This document shows, in pieces, positions 34,688 to 45,140 of a DNA stretch of 64,000 bases. The position numbers were made by a program, and so were the translations under genes. Under the pieces are notes generated by a model. The model saw nothing but the letters and a program-made list of their open reading frames with translations, did no database searches and was not told the origin of the DNA. How positions within the stretch are numbered: the first letter of the stretch is position 1; each line of letters begins with the position of its first letter. The DNA is from Wolfiporia cocos. Taxonomy: Eukaryota > Basidiomycota > Agaricomycetes > Polyporales > Phaeolaceae. The stretch covers positions 744,001 through 808,000 of the forward strand of contig JACCLO010000002.1 of the NCBI GenBank assembly GCA_029448655.1, read 5' to 3'.

Positions 34688-35531
34688 TACCCCTCACACA
34701 CAAACTATGGCTGCACCAACAGCACTAAGCACATTTTAAGTGGTGCGAGCATGCCGCTGAAGTACATGAGTACAAAAGTCTGCTCTGATTCAGCCGCAGG
34801 GGTGAAAGCAATTCAATTGCTTAAGTACGCGAATACAAACATTTGCTACACTACGTAAGTACTCCAGTCTATGCTACGGAAACTAACCAGCTCACCTAAA
34901 CCTCAACCGCAGGAAGCAAAAGCGATTGAGATGGAGGTGCGTACATCTCGTCTTACATTTACATGCTAAAGTTCAGTGGATAACAGTGAAAATATTTCAG
35001 CACATACCAACTCCCACCATTGGGCACGGCGACCTGGCAGCAACTGGAGCCATTGGCCTCGACCTCCTGCAGATCGTCTGCTGCTCAATGTACCCCGGCC
35101 ACCACCTTTCAACAGCACCACCAATTGCACAAGGCACTGCCTCACTCACCGATATCAGCGGCACAGCACATGCTATTTCACCAGGAGCTTGGTATTCTCT
35201 GTCGGGTTTTGGGTACACGCAAATGGCGGGTGAGGGTAGATTTGAGTATTTTCTGGTACAGTGCAAAGCCTGCACCAATACGTTTTAGTAGCTTCTGATA
35301 TATATTGATACATTCTGATTCGTTCGTGATGCAAAGGCCACTACATATAAGATATCTTTGGGTATATGCTCTATATACTGAATGGTACCCAGGATAGGTT
35401 CTAGTATCTTATGGTAGCGTCTGCAATGTATTTAGGTGCCTACTGACATATCAAAAGCTAGTGAAAAGTCGGAATTCCGATCTAAACCTATCCGATATAT
35501 TTCGATAGCTTCTGATAGGGTGATTCTTCAC
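34688..35531 (-). repeat. Right arm of the 844-bp inverted repeat
   Basis: Mirror of 33497-34340, separated from it by a 347-bp spacer (34341-34687). The 120-codon frame at 34926-35288 includes IPTPTIGHGDLAATGAIGLD and is conserved between arms. A frame from the spacer into this arm (34487-34858) reads through without stops. Neither frame resembles a known protein. Confidence 0.88.
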
Positions 35532-36016
35532 GTGCTGGGCCTGAGCCGGCGGCTTTAGGCGCGCAACTGTAACTTTGTTGTAATGAGCGAAAATAGGTCC
35601 GTTGGTACAAGATTTTGCATACTTTCATCTTAAATATTCTCAACAACCATACAATGACTTTGACTGGTGCAGGACTTTGTAACTATTGCGATCAGGGTTG
35701 CGATCGGGGTTGTGATCGAGACCTAGATTTTTCGTCAGTGTCATGGGCAGCTATAAAAGTACTTGTAGATCAGGACAACAATAAATAGCGGACATTTGTG
35801 CATTCTGAATGTGTTGTGCTGCAATTTTGAGCTGTACAAACCAATAACTTTGAGGTCCTTCCTGATTGCCTATAAGCCCCGGCCTGAGCCTGAGCCGGGC
35901 CCGAGCCGGCCTGAGCCGTCATGGAGGGCCCGGCCTGACATTTCGCTGAGCCCGAGCCCTTCAAAGCCGGGCCCAAGCCCCGGGCTTTGAGCCGAGCCGG
36001 GCTTTGTACATCACTA

Positions 36017-36024
36017 CATCCAGT
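36017..36024 (+). repeat. Right copy of the CATCCAGT direct repeat
   Basis: CATCCAGT directly after the terminal CATCACTA of the hAT-like element; matches 32625-32632. Confidence 0.65.
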
Positions 36025-36528
36025 GGACTGTGTATGTTTGCTGGCTTGTCTAGCACAGATCGCATACTCATATTTCGTGCACTGCACCGCGCATTCTCTC
36101 CCTGAGAGTACTCACCAAGATTTGAGACTCCAGCGCTTCAACTTTGGTGAGCCACAGTGCCGGGCTGAAAACGAAACCGAGATCAAGATAATCGGTTATG
36201 GTAGCTGCGGCCTCGCGTAGGCTCTCACCAGAGCCTCACGTAGTATATCACTCAAGGTCAGCGGCAATAGATAGCGACCGGTCCGTTCTTTAGTGTACCA
36301 CAAATCAATTCTGTCTCGGCACAAGCACGACATTGCGGCTGGCCGGGGCCCGCGGACTAACGCAGGCGTGTTGGTGTAGACGACCACGGTTCCGGGCATT
36401 ACGACTGACAAAGACGTGCAGCATCAGCATTTGGTAAAGGTTCAAGTCTACAATAGTGCCATAAATCTCAGACGTTCAAATGAAAAGACTATCTTCATTG
36501 ACCGATATCGCAACACGCTCACTGCTGC
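36025..36528. other. Spacer between the repeat island and the carboxylesterase 3' end
   Basis: No gene seen; short frames only (36196-36411 minus, 35987-36220 plus). Confidence 0.4.
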
Positions 36529-38914
36529 TTACTGCTGCCCGAAGACCAGTCCTAGCTGGCTTTCAATGAAGTCGCACTGTGCCACCCTATACGGCTCGAT
36601 TGTCTCTGTGGCAGTGGCGTTTATGATAACCTCGTTGTCTCCCGTGTAGGGCTGCCATTCCACGAGGGCTCCCTCGTAGTTCGGGTTGCCCGTCCATGCA
36701 AGCGACGTCCAGCGCTTGTTGACCTCCTGCGTCGTCGCTACTTCGCTAGGAGTCAACGGTTGGTACAGGTTGTCCGTCTCGGCCGTTGCGAATACCCAGT
36801 AGAGCTCGTCTGCGTGGCACACCTGTCCTACGCACGTCCGCGGGTTCGCCGTGATCGTGGAGCCGAGCCCGACCGCGAACATGACCTTGTAGTTGTTGCC
36901 CGGGTTGGTGGTGTTGTCCGCCAGTGAGGACAGGTACAGCATGGGGCAGTGGAGGTACCAGTCCGTCATGAGCTGCGCTAGCTGCAAAACCGTTCCGGAG
37001 ATGCCGTCTTCTGCAGGGGCGGTCGCATAGGGATAGAGCGTCTGAGAGACATTCATGATCTCCGCCGCTTGCGTGCTGTTGAACCAAATCGACAGACTGT
37101 CGGGGAAGTAGGACGGTGCGGCGTTCACCGGGATGGAGTCGGGAATGAAGAAGCAGTACTCGCATTCGTTCGTGGCCCATATAGTGGGAACACGGGCGTA
37201 GTCTCCGTCCTTGATGCTAGATGCGATGTCGGTCAGGACGAGGTCGCCATCGACTATGATTTCCCACGAGAGCCCAAGATTGTACGACGCGGCTACGATT
37301 TCCGTCGTCGGGAGCTCTCTGACGCATAACGCCATAGTCTCGGTGAAGGCGGTTGATGAATTCGACGCGCATCCGAGAGCTTTCGCCAAAGTCAATGAGA
37401 CATCCAGCGATCGCTCCACAGAATAGAATTGATTGCTGGTCGGCCAGTCCGATTCGAGGATAGCAGCACCTGATAACACTGAGTTCCGCCCAGGGTCTAT
37501 ACCGAAGAGCAACACTTACTGAACAGGCCTTCTGTGTACTCGGGGTTGGTGCCCAACAGATATCTAGTCATCCCACCGCCCGCAGATTCGCCGAATATGA
37601 GAACCCTGGTGGGCTAAGTGTGCAGCATGAGTGAACCATTGAATCAGCGCGATACATTCCACATTACTCACATCTCCGCCGAAAGCTTCAATATTGTCCT
37701 GTACCCAATGCAAAGCGAGTAGTGCATCCATCAGAGCAGCGTTGGACGCGTTGAACCAGCCAAATGCAGTCAACCGGTAGTTAATCGTGACGAGCACCAC
37801 GCCCCCGTATGAGACCATGTTCGTTCCGTCGAAGATGTTCGAAATGGATGGCCCGACATATCCGCTCGTCGTCTCGTTGAATGGAATAGGGCCGCTGTCG
37901 CCGGTGTTAAGCCCTCCCCCGTGGACTGTATATGCGCTATTGTCAACGCAGGTTTCACCATGTGAACTGGGGACTCACTGAAGAACATTACTGGGAGCCT
38001 CGGAGTACTCTCATTCTGTACACTTCCCGAATTTACAACAGGCGAGAATACGTTAAGTTGCAGACAGTCCTCATCATTGTACCAATCATGCCCATTATCA
38101 GGATCCGGCGGCTGAATCCCTCATCATTCAAGCCATGCTTCTAAAACACGCAAGCGAACATACACACCTGCGCACAAGTCGGGCCATATTCCAGCGCAGA
38201 CCTCACAGTCCCCGGAGGAGCTGCGAATGGAATAGGCGGCTGGAACCTCGCCTCGCCAATCGGGGGCTCTGCATACTTGATCCCCAGGAATCTGAAACTG
38301 AACTTGTCGCGATAGCCCGTGAATATGCCTGCAGCGGGCGTCGACACCTGAATCTGGCGCGAGATGTCCGAAGTGATGTTCGAGCGGGTCAGCGGCGCGG
38401 AGTTCGTGCAGAGCACAGGGAGCGCCTCGGTGGCGTCAGCGTCGCCCGCGTATACGTCTGTGTCTGCTGGGGGCGCGGTATACCCGTCGGTATATGAGTA
38501 CGAGGGAGTGAAGACGGCGCAGCTGTCCGCAGCTTGTTTCGGTTCACCGATCACATTTTGCGGTTAGTCGGAAAGCAACTGATCGAGGACTGAAAACATA
38601 CAAGCACCGGCTATCCAGATCTGCTGCGTCGCGTCAAGCGTAGCGCCGTGCCGGTCAGAAATCAACGCCACAGAGAGATTCTGTGCCGTTAAACCCGTGC
38701 TGTTGGGTGGCGGAAGCAGCGTCTCCTGCAGCGACTCGCACGCTATCAGCGCCTCTGCACAGCTGAACGCGCTTCTCAGGTAGAGCGCGCTCGCGCGATT
38801 GGAATTCGACGGGTCGAGATCATTGTTCGAAACAATGATGACATCCGTATCCGGATACGCGGCAACTTGGACAGCTCCAAGTGCGAACGCGAGCACGCTC
38901 AGAGGAACAAGCAT
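36529..38914 (-). CDS. Secreted type-B carboxylesterase/lipase
   Basis: Alpha/beta-hydrolase of the carboxylesterase family, likely secreted. The start at 38914 gives a signal peptide (MLVPLSVLAFALGAVQVAAY). Exon pieces in order contain GIFTGYRDKFSFRFLGIKYA followed by EPPIGEARFQPP, the DEDCLQLNVFSP block, GVVLVTINYRLTAFGWF, AFGGDVSN, the nucleophile elbow IFGESAGGGMTRYLLG (Ser), and a long last exon (37515-36529). That exon carries an acidic region typical of the third-triad Asp/Glu and CHADELYWVF with the catalytic His. It ends SQLGLVFGQQ at 36529. Several N-x-S/T sites fit secretion. The N-terminal segment before the hydrolase core is about 110 residues, longer than in minimal family members. 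Substrate class (lipids, sterol esters, aryl esters) is not decided. Confidence 0.9.
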
Positions 38915-39507
38915 CCTGAGGACGGTGCCGGCGAATGAACTGACCGAAAGCGAGCAAATCGCTGCATATATAGGGTTGAAGGAGGAGACGGAAATACCAC
39001 TCTTACCAGCTGACAGTGCCGATGCCGTTACGGAGCACCGGATTGAGCGGTTTTCAGGCTCGCGATGAAGGCGAAGTCCTGCACGCTTCCCGAAGAATAT
39101 CGTTGGGGGTCACCTGTCTGCGATGCAGCATATCGGATACTACGAGGGAGGCATCGTATTCGCCAGACCTGCAGCACACTCAAATTGTAAACACCATCGA
39201 ACCACCTGACCTTGAGCTCGTCGACTCCAGAAATGCACCCACAGGCATCATCCTCTGTTGTCGTGGGTCAATCGTCCGCAGAAATCCCACTATCCCGAGG
39301 TATCTCCGTTACTACGAAGGCGACGTCGACGCCTCTGGGAATTTGCAATTTGCATACTGAATCTCCTATGGCGCACGTTCAATATGTCAGATGGGAATAA
39401 GAGTGCAGTAGCAGGAATAAGTTTATCAGCGAACATTATATCAGTAATAAATGCTATCCAGTAACCCAATAGCCCAAGCAGACTCCCCGCTCGACCTATT
39501 ATAGAGT
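38915..39507. other. Intergenic, promoter of the carboxylesterase
   Basis: Upstream of the minus-strand esterase and downstream of the carrier gene. The plus-strand frames here are not recognisable. Confidence 0.4.
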
Positions 39508-41052
39508 CTATAGTCGTCGATCGCGGAATTGCTTGTACAAACCGACAATGATATCGTTTGCCGTTAGAGTAACGATGCTACAAGCGCGAAGCAAGTCAGC
39601 AGGGCAGACTGATGACCAGCAACGCGCAACGCTTACGTATGCGGCACGATGCGGAAGAAATGCGCCGTAGAGCCTGAGCTCTGGTCAATATGATTTCAAT
39701 GCTGTATAGCATTCAGCAGCACCTTTGTACCACGCCAGAGGGCCTTCCGCCTTGAGCGTCTTCCAAAGACAGTCTATGGGGTTCTTGTACAGTGTGCCGA
39801 CGTATTTGCCATTTGGCAGACGGTGCGTTGGTTGGTTGTACACGCGTGTCAATGCCTTGTGGAATGCATCAGCAGGCACTTCATGCACGCGGAGCTCACT
39901 CACAGTGTCAGCGGGCTGCATCATCGCAAGCTGCACCTCCATCAGCATCTTCAGCAAAGATATACCACATGTACACACTCACAACACAGACTCCGGATAC
40001 CGAGCTGCTCAGCAAGAATGTCCATACACTATCGGCAGGAAGAATCCTGCGCTTAACCAACTGATTCTTGGTCCAGTTGTATGTGGGTAATTGCACCTAT
40101 TTTGCGGGAATACAATTTAGATGACGTCATTATGGCCAATTTCCATCACGCACAGATGAGCCCATGGATGTTCGCAAGACGGCAGCGTCAACCCCACGCA
40201 CGAGGCCGCGAAGGCCTTCCACACGGTATATCGTGCTGAGTGCATCGAAGCCGTCCTTGTAGTAGTGTTGGGTCCCTACAGGAAGGGCGGGGGAATATGC
40301 CTGTGCACTGAATAATGAGCTTACAGCAACGAACGCCAACCCTCCCCCCTCCCCAACGAGCACTGACCTGCATCCGCGCCTTGATCAAGAACAATGGGTT
40401 ACCGAGAGACGCTGCTAGCGTAGTTGAGTGCACGCTGCCAGACTCTGAGGAGCTGCTCACCTCCAATGGCACCGCTTGTCGCGCCTGCAATAACTGAAGT
40501 GTATGGTCTTTGCTCGCTTGGAGAGACGCCTATTATATGATTAAGTCCTTGCCTGATAGGCTCGTAGAAGCCTGGAGTTTCGCTCAACAGCCACATAGCG
40601 CTAGAAGGTCAGAAGCGTACCAAGCCGAGCCCCGTTGAGCAGGGTCTACGCTGCATCGTAAGAACGGGTCCATTTCGGACAATCGTTGTTTACTTACTTG
40701 ATAAAGGTACTCGCATGCAAGTCAGATTGGAGCGCATAGGGAGAGAGGGAAACTCACAGCAGGGCCCAATCCGCGCTGCATTCCCCGGATGCCTTCGTTT
40801 CGGAACGTCTTTGCGACAGCATCGAACGTGTTTTGGTACACCTTCACACCACCGTCCTTCGCGAGCTCTCCCTGCAGCTGTAGGCGAGTCTTTGCAACCT
40901 CAGCGGGGTTCGAGACGGTTACCTGCGCATTGTATGAGGAATACATGTCCCAATGAAACCGTGGCACATACCGCAACGCATCCTGCCAAGCCACCACAAA
41001 CGAAGCTCTCCTTGGTGCTCAAGGGCACGCTCTGCGCTGCTCCAGCACTCAT
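39508..41052 (-). CDS. OAC1: Mitochondrial carrier, Oac1 (oxaloacetate) type
   Basis: Inner-membrane solute carrier, SLC25 family. The start at 41052 gives MSAGAAQSVPLSTKESFVCG. Three repeats are visible: VSNPAEVAKTRLQLQGELAK (P-x-E-x-x-K) near 40900; LGNPLFLIKARMQ continuing AYSPALPVGTQHYYKDG (40450-40270); and MMQPADT joined across an intron to ALTRVYNQPTH near 39900. Each is followed by the aromatic/basic loop, e.g. GIRGMQRGLGP, GLRGLVRGVDAAVLR and GPLAWYKGSTAHFFR. The last two exons read IVPHT and IVTLTANDIIVGLYKQFRDR, stopping at 39508. NPLFLIKARMQAYS with RGVDAAVLRTSMGSSVQLPT is characteristic of Oac1 and SLC25A34/35 relatives, which carry oxaloacetate, sulfate or malonate. Exact substrate is inference. 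Confidence 0.88.
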
Positions 41053-42622
41053 CGCGGCTTGCTGGTCTGTTAAGCGTCTCAGGGTGGTGGGGGGTAGCGG
41101 AAGAGGTGCACACAGCGACTTCCCTGCCAGCTCACGCGATACGGGAACCGTAATAGCGGATCAGATCAGGGCGAAGAGTCCGCTATATCAAACAGGGATG
41201 TCGGGGGCAGGCAAGGAGCGGGCGTAGCGCTGGAAGGATTCAATCCGAATTCGAGTCATCTTAGGTGGCAGAGTCGCGCTTATCCTCTCATGATGCGTGA
41301 CTGGACGCGTCTGTCACGCGCCTCACAGGACGACGTGACCTCGAGTCTCAAGCAACCCGCAATTCCGCGTTCGCAAACACGACAACATTACTTGTCCTGC
41401 AGCTCTTTGCCCGTATCCCCACATACTCATGGAGATATCTGACATACAGGAGCCCGCGTGGTGCTCATCAGCCTGCGATCGCCATTTCATTAATCTTACT
41501 GTGTTAGCCGAGACGCGATGTGTCATGCTCGCGTCCGCGTTCTCATTCGCAAGAAGTCCGAGCGGCACGTCTCGAGCGCACACACATGGCGAGCCAACGG
41601 AAAGTAGACTTCAACAGATTCCTCAACAGTATATCCCGGCTAGAATTTTCGCGAAGCCTTCGCGTAACTAGCTACAGTGGGATGCCGAGCCTCTTTCCTT
41701 ATCATGATCAAGATGTCCGAAACACGTACCGATAGCGTACCTTCGCTCGACACCTGCAATTGCAAGCTCCACTATAATCGTCGTGTCTTCGTAGTCTTGT
41801 ACGCTTCTTATTGACTAGGATCCGCAAGTCTAGACGTCGAAAATTGGTCGAAGGTCGTCTCTGTTACAATTTGCTGGACGCTCATCGAAACATGGCTGAA
41901 AACCGCACACGGAGGGTACCCAATACCTCTGCTGATGTCGTGCCATGGTATTAGCCTGGCCCCCGCGGTAAACAACGATCATTTCCAGCGGCCCCTTTCT
42001 CTAAACTTATATCTGCGGTATCGATTGAAACCATACTGCTTGATGCGGGGTGTTGTAAAAGCGACCCTTAACTATCTCTTTTCACTTGTTCTGAAAGTCT
42101 GAAACAAATCAATGGTATAGATCGAGCATGTGGAAAACATTCTCTTTGAACACTGACACCGAGGAATGTGATGCCCGAGCAGTGAAAGTGTTCGTACCCT
42201 TTTAATTCAAACTCCGTAGGAGACTAGACTCGAAAATCCGTAAGAATGTATACCTGCAGTATAATCCGCTTCCAATGAGCATCGCACAACATGCCATTTC
42301 GCAACAGACGCAAATTGGGCTGTACAGGGATGATTTTGCAGCTCTGGTCAGATGTATACCGATCCCCGAGATCGTTGTACAGAAGCTATGGAGATGGAGA
42401 GCGTTACCAGCTAAACTTCCACCGAACTTGAGCGCAGGAGGAGTTGAGGCATGAGAGGCAAAAGTAGATTTGATTCTGGCATATGGATCGCAAAAGGGCC
42501 GACTTCGTCGAATGCGTGCGGCCTGCTCCTGCAGAAGGCCACCTTTGTCCGGGATGAGTGAATATATCCCGTGCCATTAACAGGGGTCCTCCTACCATGC
42601 CGCACGGGCTGGAAGCCACATA
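41053..42622. other. Intergenic, no supported gene
   Basis: About 1.57 kb. Small frames (41323-41583 minus, 41429-41671 plus, 42404-42626 minus) without family similarity. It contains the carrier promoter and the GMC oxidoreductase 3' flank. Confidence 0.4.
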
Positions 42623-44775
42623 TCATAATGCACCGTCACCCCGTATCATATCAGCGCACTTCTCGGCAATGGCATACACCAGCGCCTGCGGGTGCATCGC
42701 GGGCGTGCAGGGCAGCACGCTCGCGTCCGCCACGCGGAGTCCCGCGATCCCATGCACGCGCAGCGCGTCGTCGACCACGCCCGGGTGCGCGTCCTCCTCT
42801 GGCGCCATCCTGCAGCTCCCTGTGTAGTGGAACATCGTGTCTGCCCGCGCGCGTATGAACTTGTCCAGCGCCGCGTCGCTCGAGACGTCGGGCACGACAA
42901 GGCCGTCGATCGGGTAGCCGGATGCGCGCATCGAATGCGCAAGTGCGACGGTTACCCGCAGCGCGGCACGGAGGGCGACCCAATCCCCTGGCTCAGTGAG
43001 GTATTGCATGTTGTAGATGGGAAGCACTGCGGGGTCCGAGGAAGATAGTTGTATGGAGCCCTTGGATTTTGCCACTAAGAGCGCTGCGTTGAGCCCTACG
43101 CAACCTTTGGATTTGTCCATTTTCGCACTCTCCGGGTCCGCGATTGGAGCCTGCAGCGTAGCCAGTCACACATAGCACTATCATGCATGATCACAGACGT
43201 ACGAGAAAGACCGCAAAGTCAGGTAGGTTATCAGGGTTGTATGGATTGAGCTGCTCTTCCGTCAATGCGCTAGACTTGCCTTCCTTATCGATCAGCGATG
43301 ACAGACCAAAGATCTCCACCTCGGCGAGGGTGCACAGGAACCATCCTGTGCCGCGCCACACATAGTTGTAGATCTCCCGCAGCAGTGTGAGCGGACGGCG
43401 AACCATCGCCCAGAGTGAATCGGACAGCGGACAAGCGTATGTAGTCTGTACAATCACATGGTCTTGCTATAAGTTTGCATGAGCAGAATGCATCACAGTA
43501 CAGATAACAACGCACGAGATATTGGCCCACGCCCGGCAAGTCTTTGACGACACGAATGGCCTGCTCACGAAGATGATGCTTTGGCCCTACCCCACTGCTA
43601 CGTATCAGGCAACGTCCCACGAGCCGTACACAAGACATACCTGAGCATGAGTAGCTGGGGCGTATGCAGCGCACCGCACGCAAGCACGATCTCCTTCCGC
43701 GCCGTAATGACGCGCTTCTGACCACCCATGATGCCCTGTAGCATGACGCCCTCTGCGCGAATAGCGCCTGAATCGCTCTCAGAGAACTCGAGCTTGTGCG
43801 CGAGCACGTTCGTGCAGACGTGCAGGTTCTTGTGCGCCTCCACGTAGGAACGCGGGAGGTACGCACGGAAGGACGATTGTCGCCTGCCTGCGGCATCGAG
43901 AGTATATTGAATCTTGTTAAACCCGATGCTCGGCTCGAAAGGGGAATGCATATCGATAATATCGGAGAAACCGATCCGTCTTGCCGCCTCAGCTGCTCTG
44001 TGATGATGTAAGAAAATGCAAAGCCATGGGCAAGAAAACCCAGTCAACACCATCTTCCTTACCTTCTGGAGGACTCATAGTTCCACTCCTGGAACGATCT
44101 CACTTGCAGAGGACCTAGATCGCGGCTAGTGGTTGAGATCTGCTCATGAAATTTCTGGCGAACATACCATCAAAGCCATGATACTCCTGCGGTACGGGCC
44201 CAGTCCACCGCTCGGACTTCTTGAAGTACGGCTTGATCTCTTCGTATGACCAGCCTACTCGGCCTTGTCGGCTCCATGCATTGTACTCAGCGGGAACACC
44301 GCAGGTATACTGATCGCCGTTGATACGCGTCGCCCCGCCTAGTCCCTTCCCACACACGAGCGAGACAGGACGTCCTAGTGAGGTGTTGTAGGTGGACTGA
44401 AGAATATCGCTGTGTCTGCCATCGGAGATCTGATGGATAGATAACAAGGGGGTAGAGTGAAGGAAGCTGATGAAGATGAGAGTTGTCAATGGGGAGCGGC
44501 TTTGGGTGGAAGTTGGACTTACGAATCTGCAGCGTCACCTCTCTCGATCAGTAGCACCGTACTCTGACCGTCCTCACTGAGACGTCGGGCGAGTACGCAT
44601 CCCGCATTTCCGCCTGTTGGACAAATGTGGCTCAATACTTCATTATCTGCGGCCCGGAGATTGGTCACATACCGCCCACGACGATGTAGTCATATTGCGC
44701 TCCTAATGCATGCAATGCATGTTGGGGGTATGCGGTGGTGAATGGCCACATTGAGTTTATCGGTCGGGGAATCAT
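42623..44775 (-). CDS. GMC (glucose-methanol-choline) oxidoreductase
   Basis: FAD-dependent alcohol or sugar oxidase/dehydrogenase. The first exon (ATG 44775, MIPRPINSMWPF, or the internal ATG at 44751) leads to ALGAQYDYIVVGG, joined to GNAGCVLARRLSEDGQS and VLLIERGD: the Rossmann FAD motif and the family's first signature. Next come SLVCGKGLGGATRINGD (signature 1 region), VGWSYEEIKPYFKKSE, then MHSPFEPSIGFNKIQYTLDA, LACGALHTPQLLMLRSGVGP (signature 2), and DLPGVGQYLQDHV. The last exon has DTMFHYTGSCRMAPEEDAHP (active-site His) and VADASVLPCTPAMHPQALVY followed by AIAEKCADMI. Both catalytic histidine positions (HYTGSCRM and MHPQA) are present. No signal peptide is obvious, so it may be intracellular. 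The sequence is strongly G/C-rich in the last exon. Substrate not determined; aryl-alcohol oxidase-like enzymes are one option. Confidence 0.9.
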
Positions 44776-45140
44776 GGCCCCTCGGCCCCCCACCCGTGCG
44801 ACTTTATTACGGTAGCAAAAAAATATTTCGAATTCGACGCCGTGCTGCAACAGTGTGTTGAAAATTCCAACTCCTTTTGCTATGATCTATAGGCGCATGT
44901 TTGAGTTCATTCGGGCTGCAGATGGTTGTACGGGAAAAGGGCATTGTATATACAAGCTGCTAACATTGTCAGTCTTACTTCCAGAGATATACGAGCACAC
45001 GATCGCGATCAAGATCCCGATCTCGTAACGGCGTCTACTTTCGAATCGGCACGCTTTCACCTCATTCTTCATTCTGTCTAGACAATCCCCAACCTGCTTC
45101 AATTACCTGTCTGAACTGCTCTGAATCCTCAATATACTAA
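44776..45140. promoter_or_regulatory. Divergent intergenic region between the GMC oxidoreductase and TRM6
   Basis: 365 bp separate the two divergent start codons. A pyrimidine-rich stretch precedes the TRM6 ATG. No specific binding site could be assigned. Confidence 0.45.

Larger units (their letters stand above)
33356..36016. mobile_element. hAT-like non-autonomous element, 2661 bp
   Basis: Ends are inverted repeats of 23 bp with one difference: left TAGTGATGTGCAAAGCC at 33356, right reading inwards TAGTGATGTACAAAGCC from 36016. TAGTG ends and a G/C-rich subterminal zone with many GAGCCGGGCC-type repeats (33365-33495 and 35870-36000) are typical of hAT elements. The 8 bp outside are CGCTCAGT on the left and CATCCAGT on the right, 5 of 8 identical with all three changes being transitions. 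The interior is dominated by an 844-bp inverted repeat. No transposase domain was recognised. Superfamily assignment is inference from the ends. Confidence 0.72.

Noticed and set aside
32625..36024. Retrotransposon with long terminal repeats
   Set aside because: The long repeats are inverted, not direct, and no reverse transcriptase, integrase or gag-like sequence is present.
36746..37180. Minus-strand 144-codon frame inside the carboxylesterase
   Set aside because: Alternative-frame shadow of the last esterase exon, which has the catalytic His motif in the other frame.
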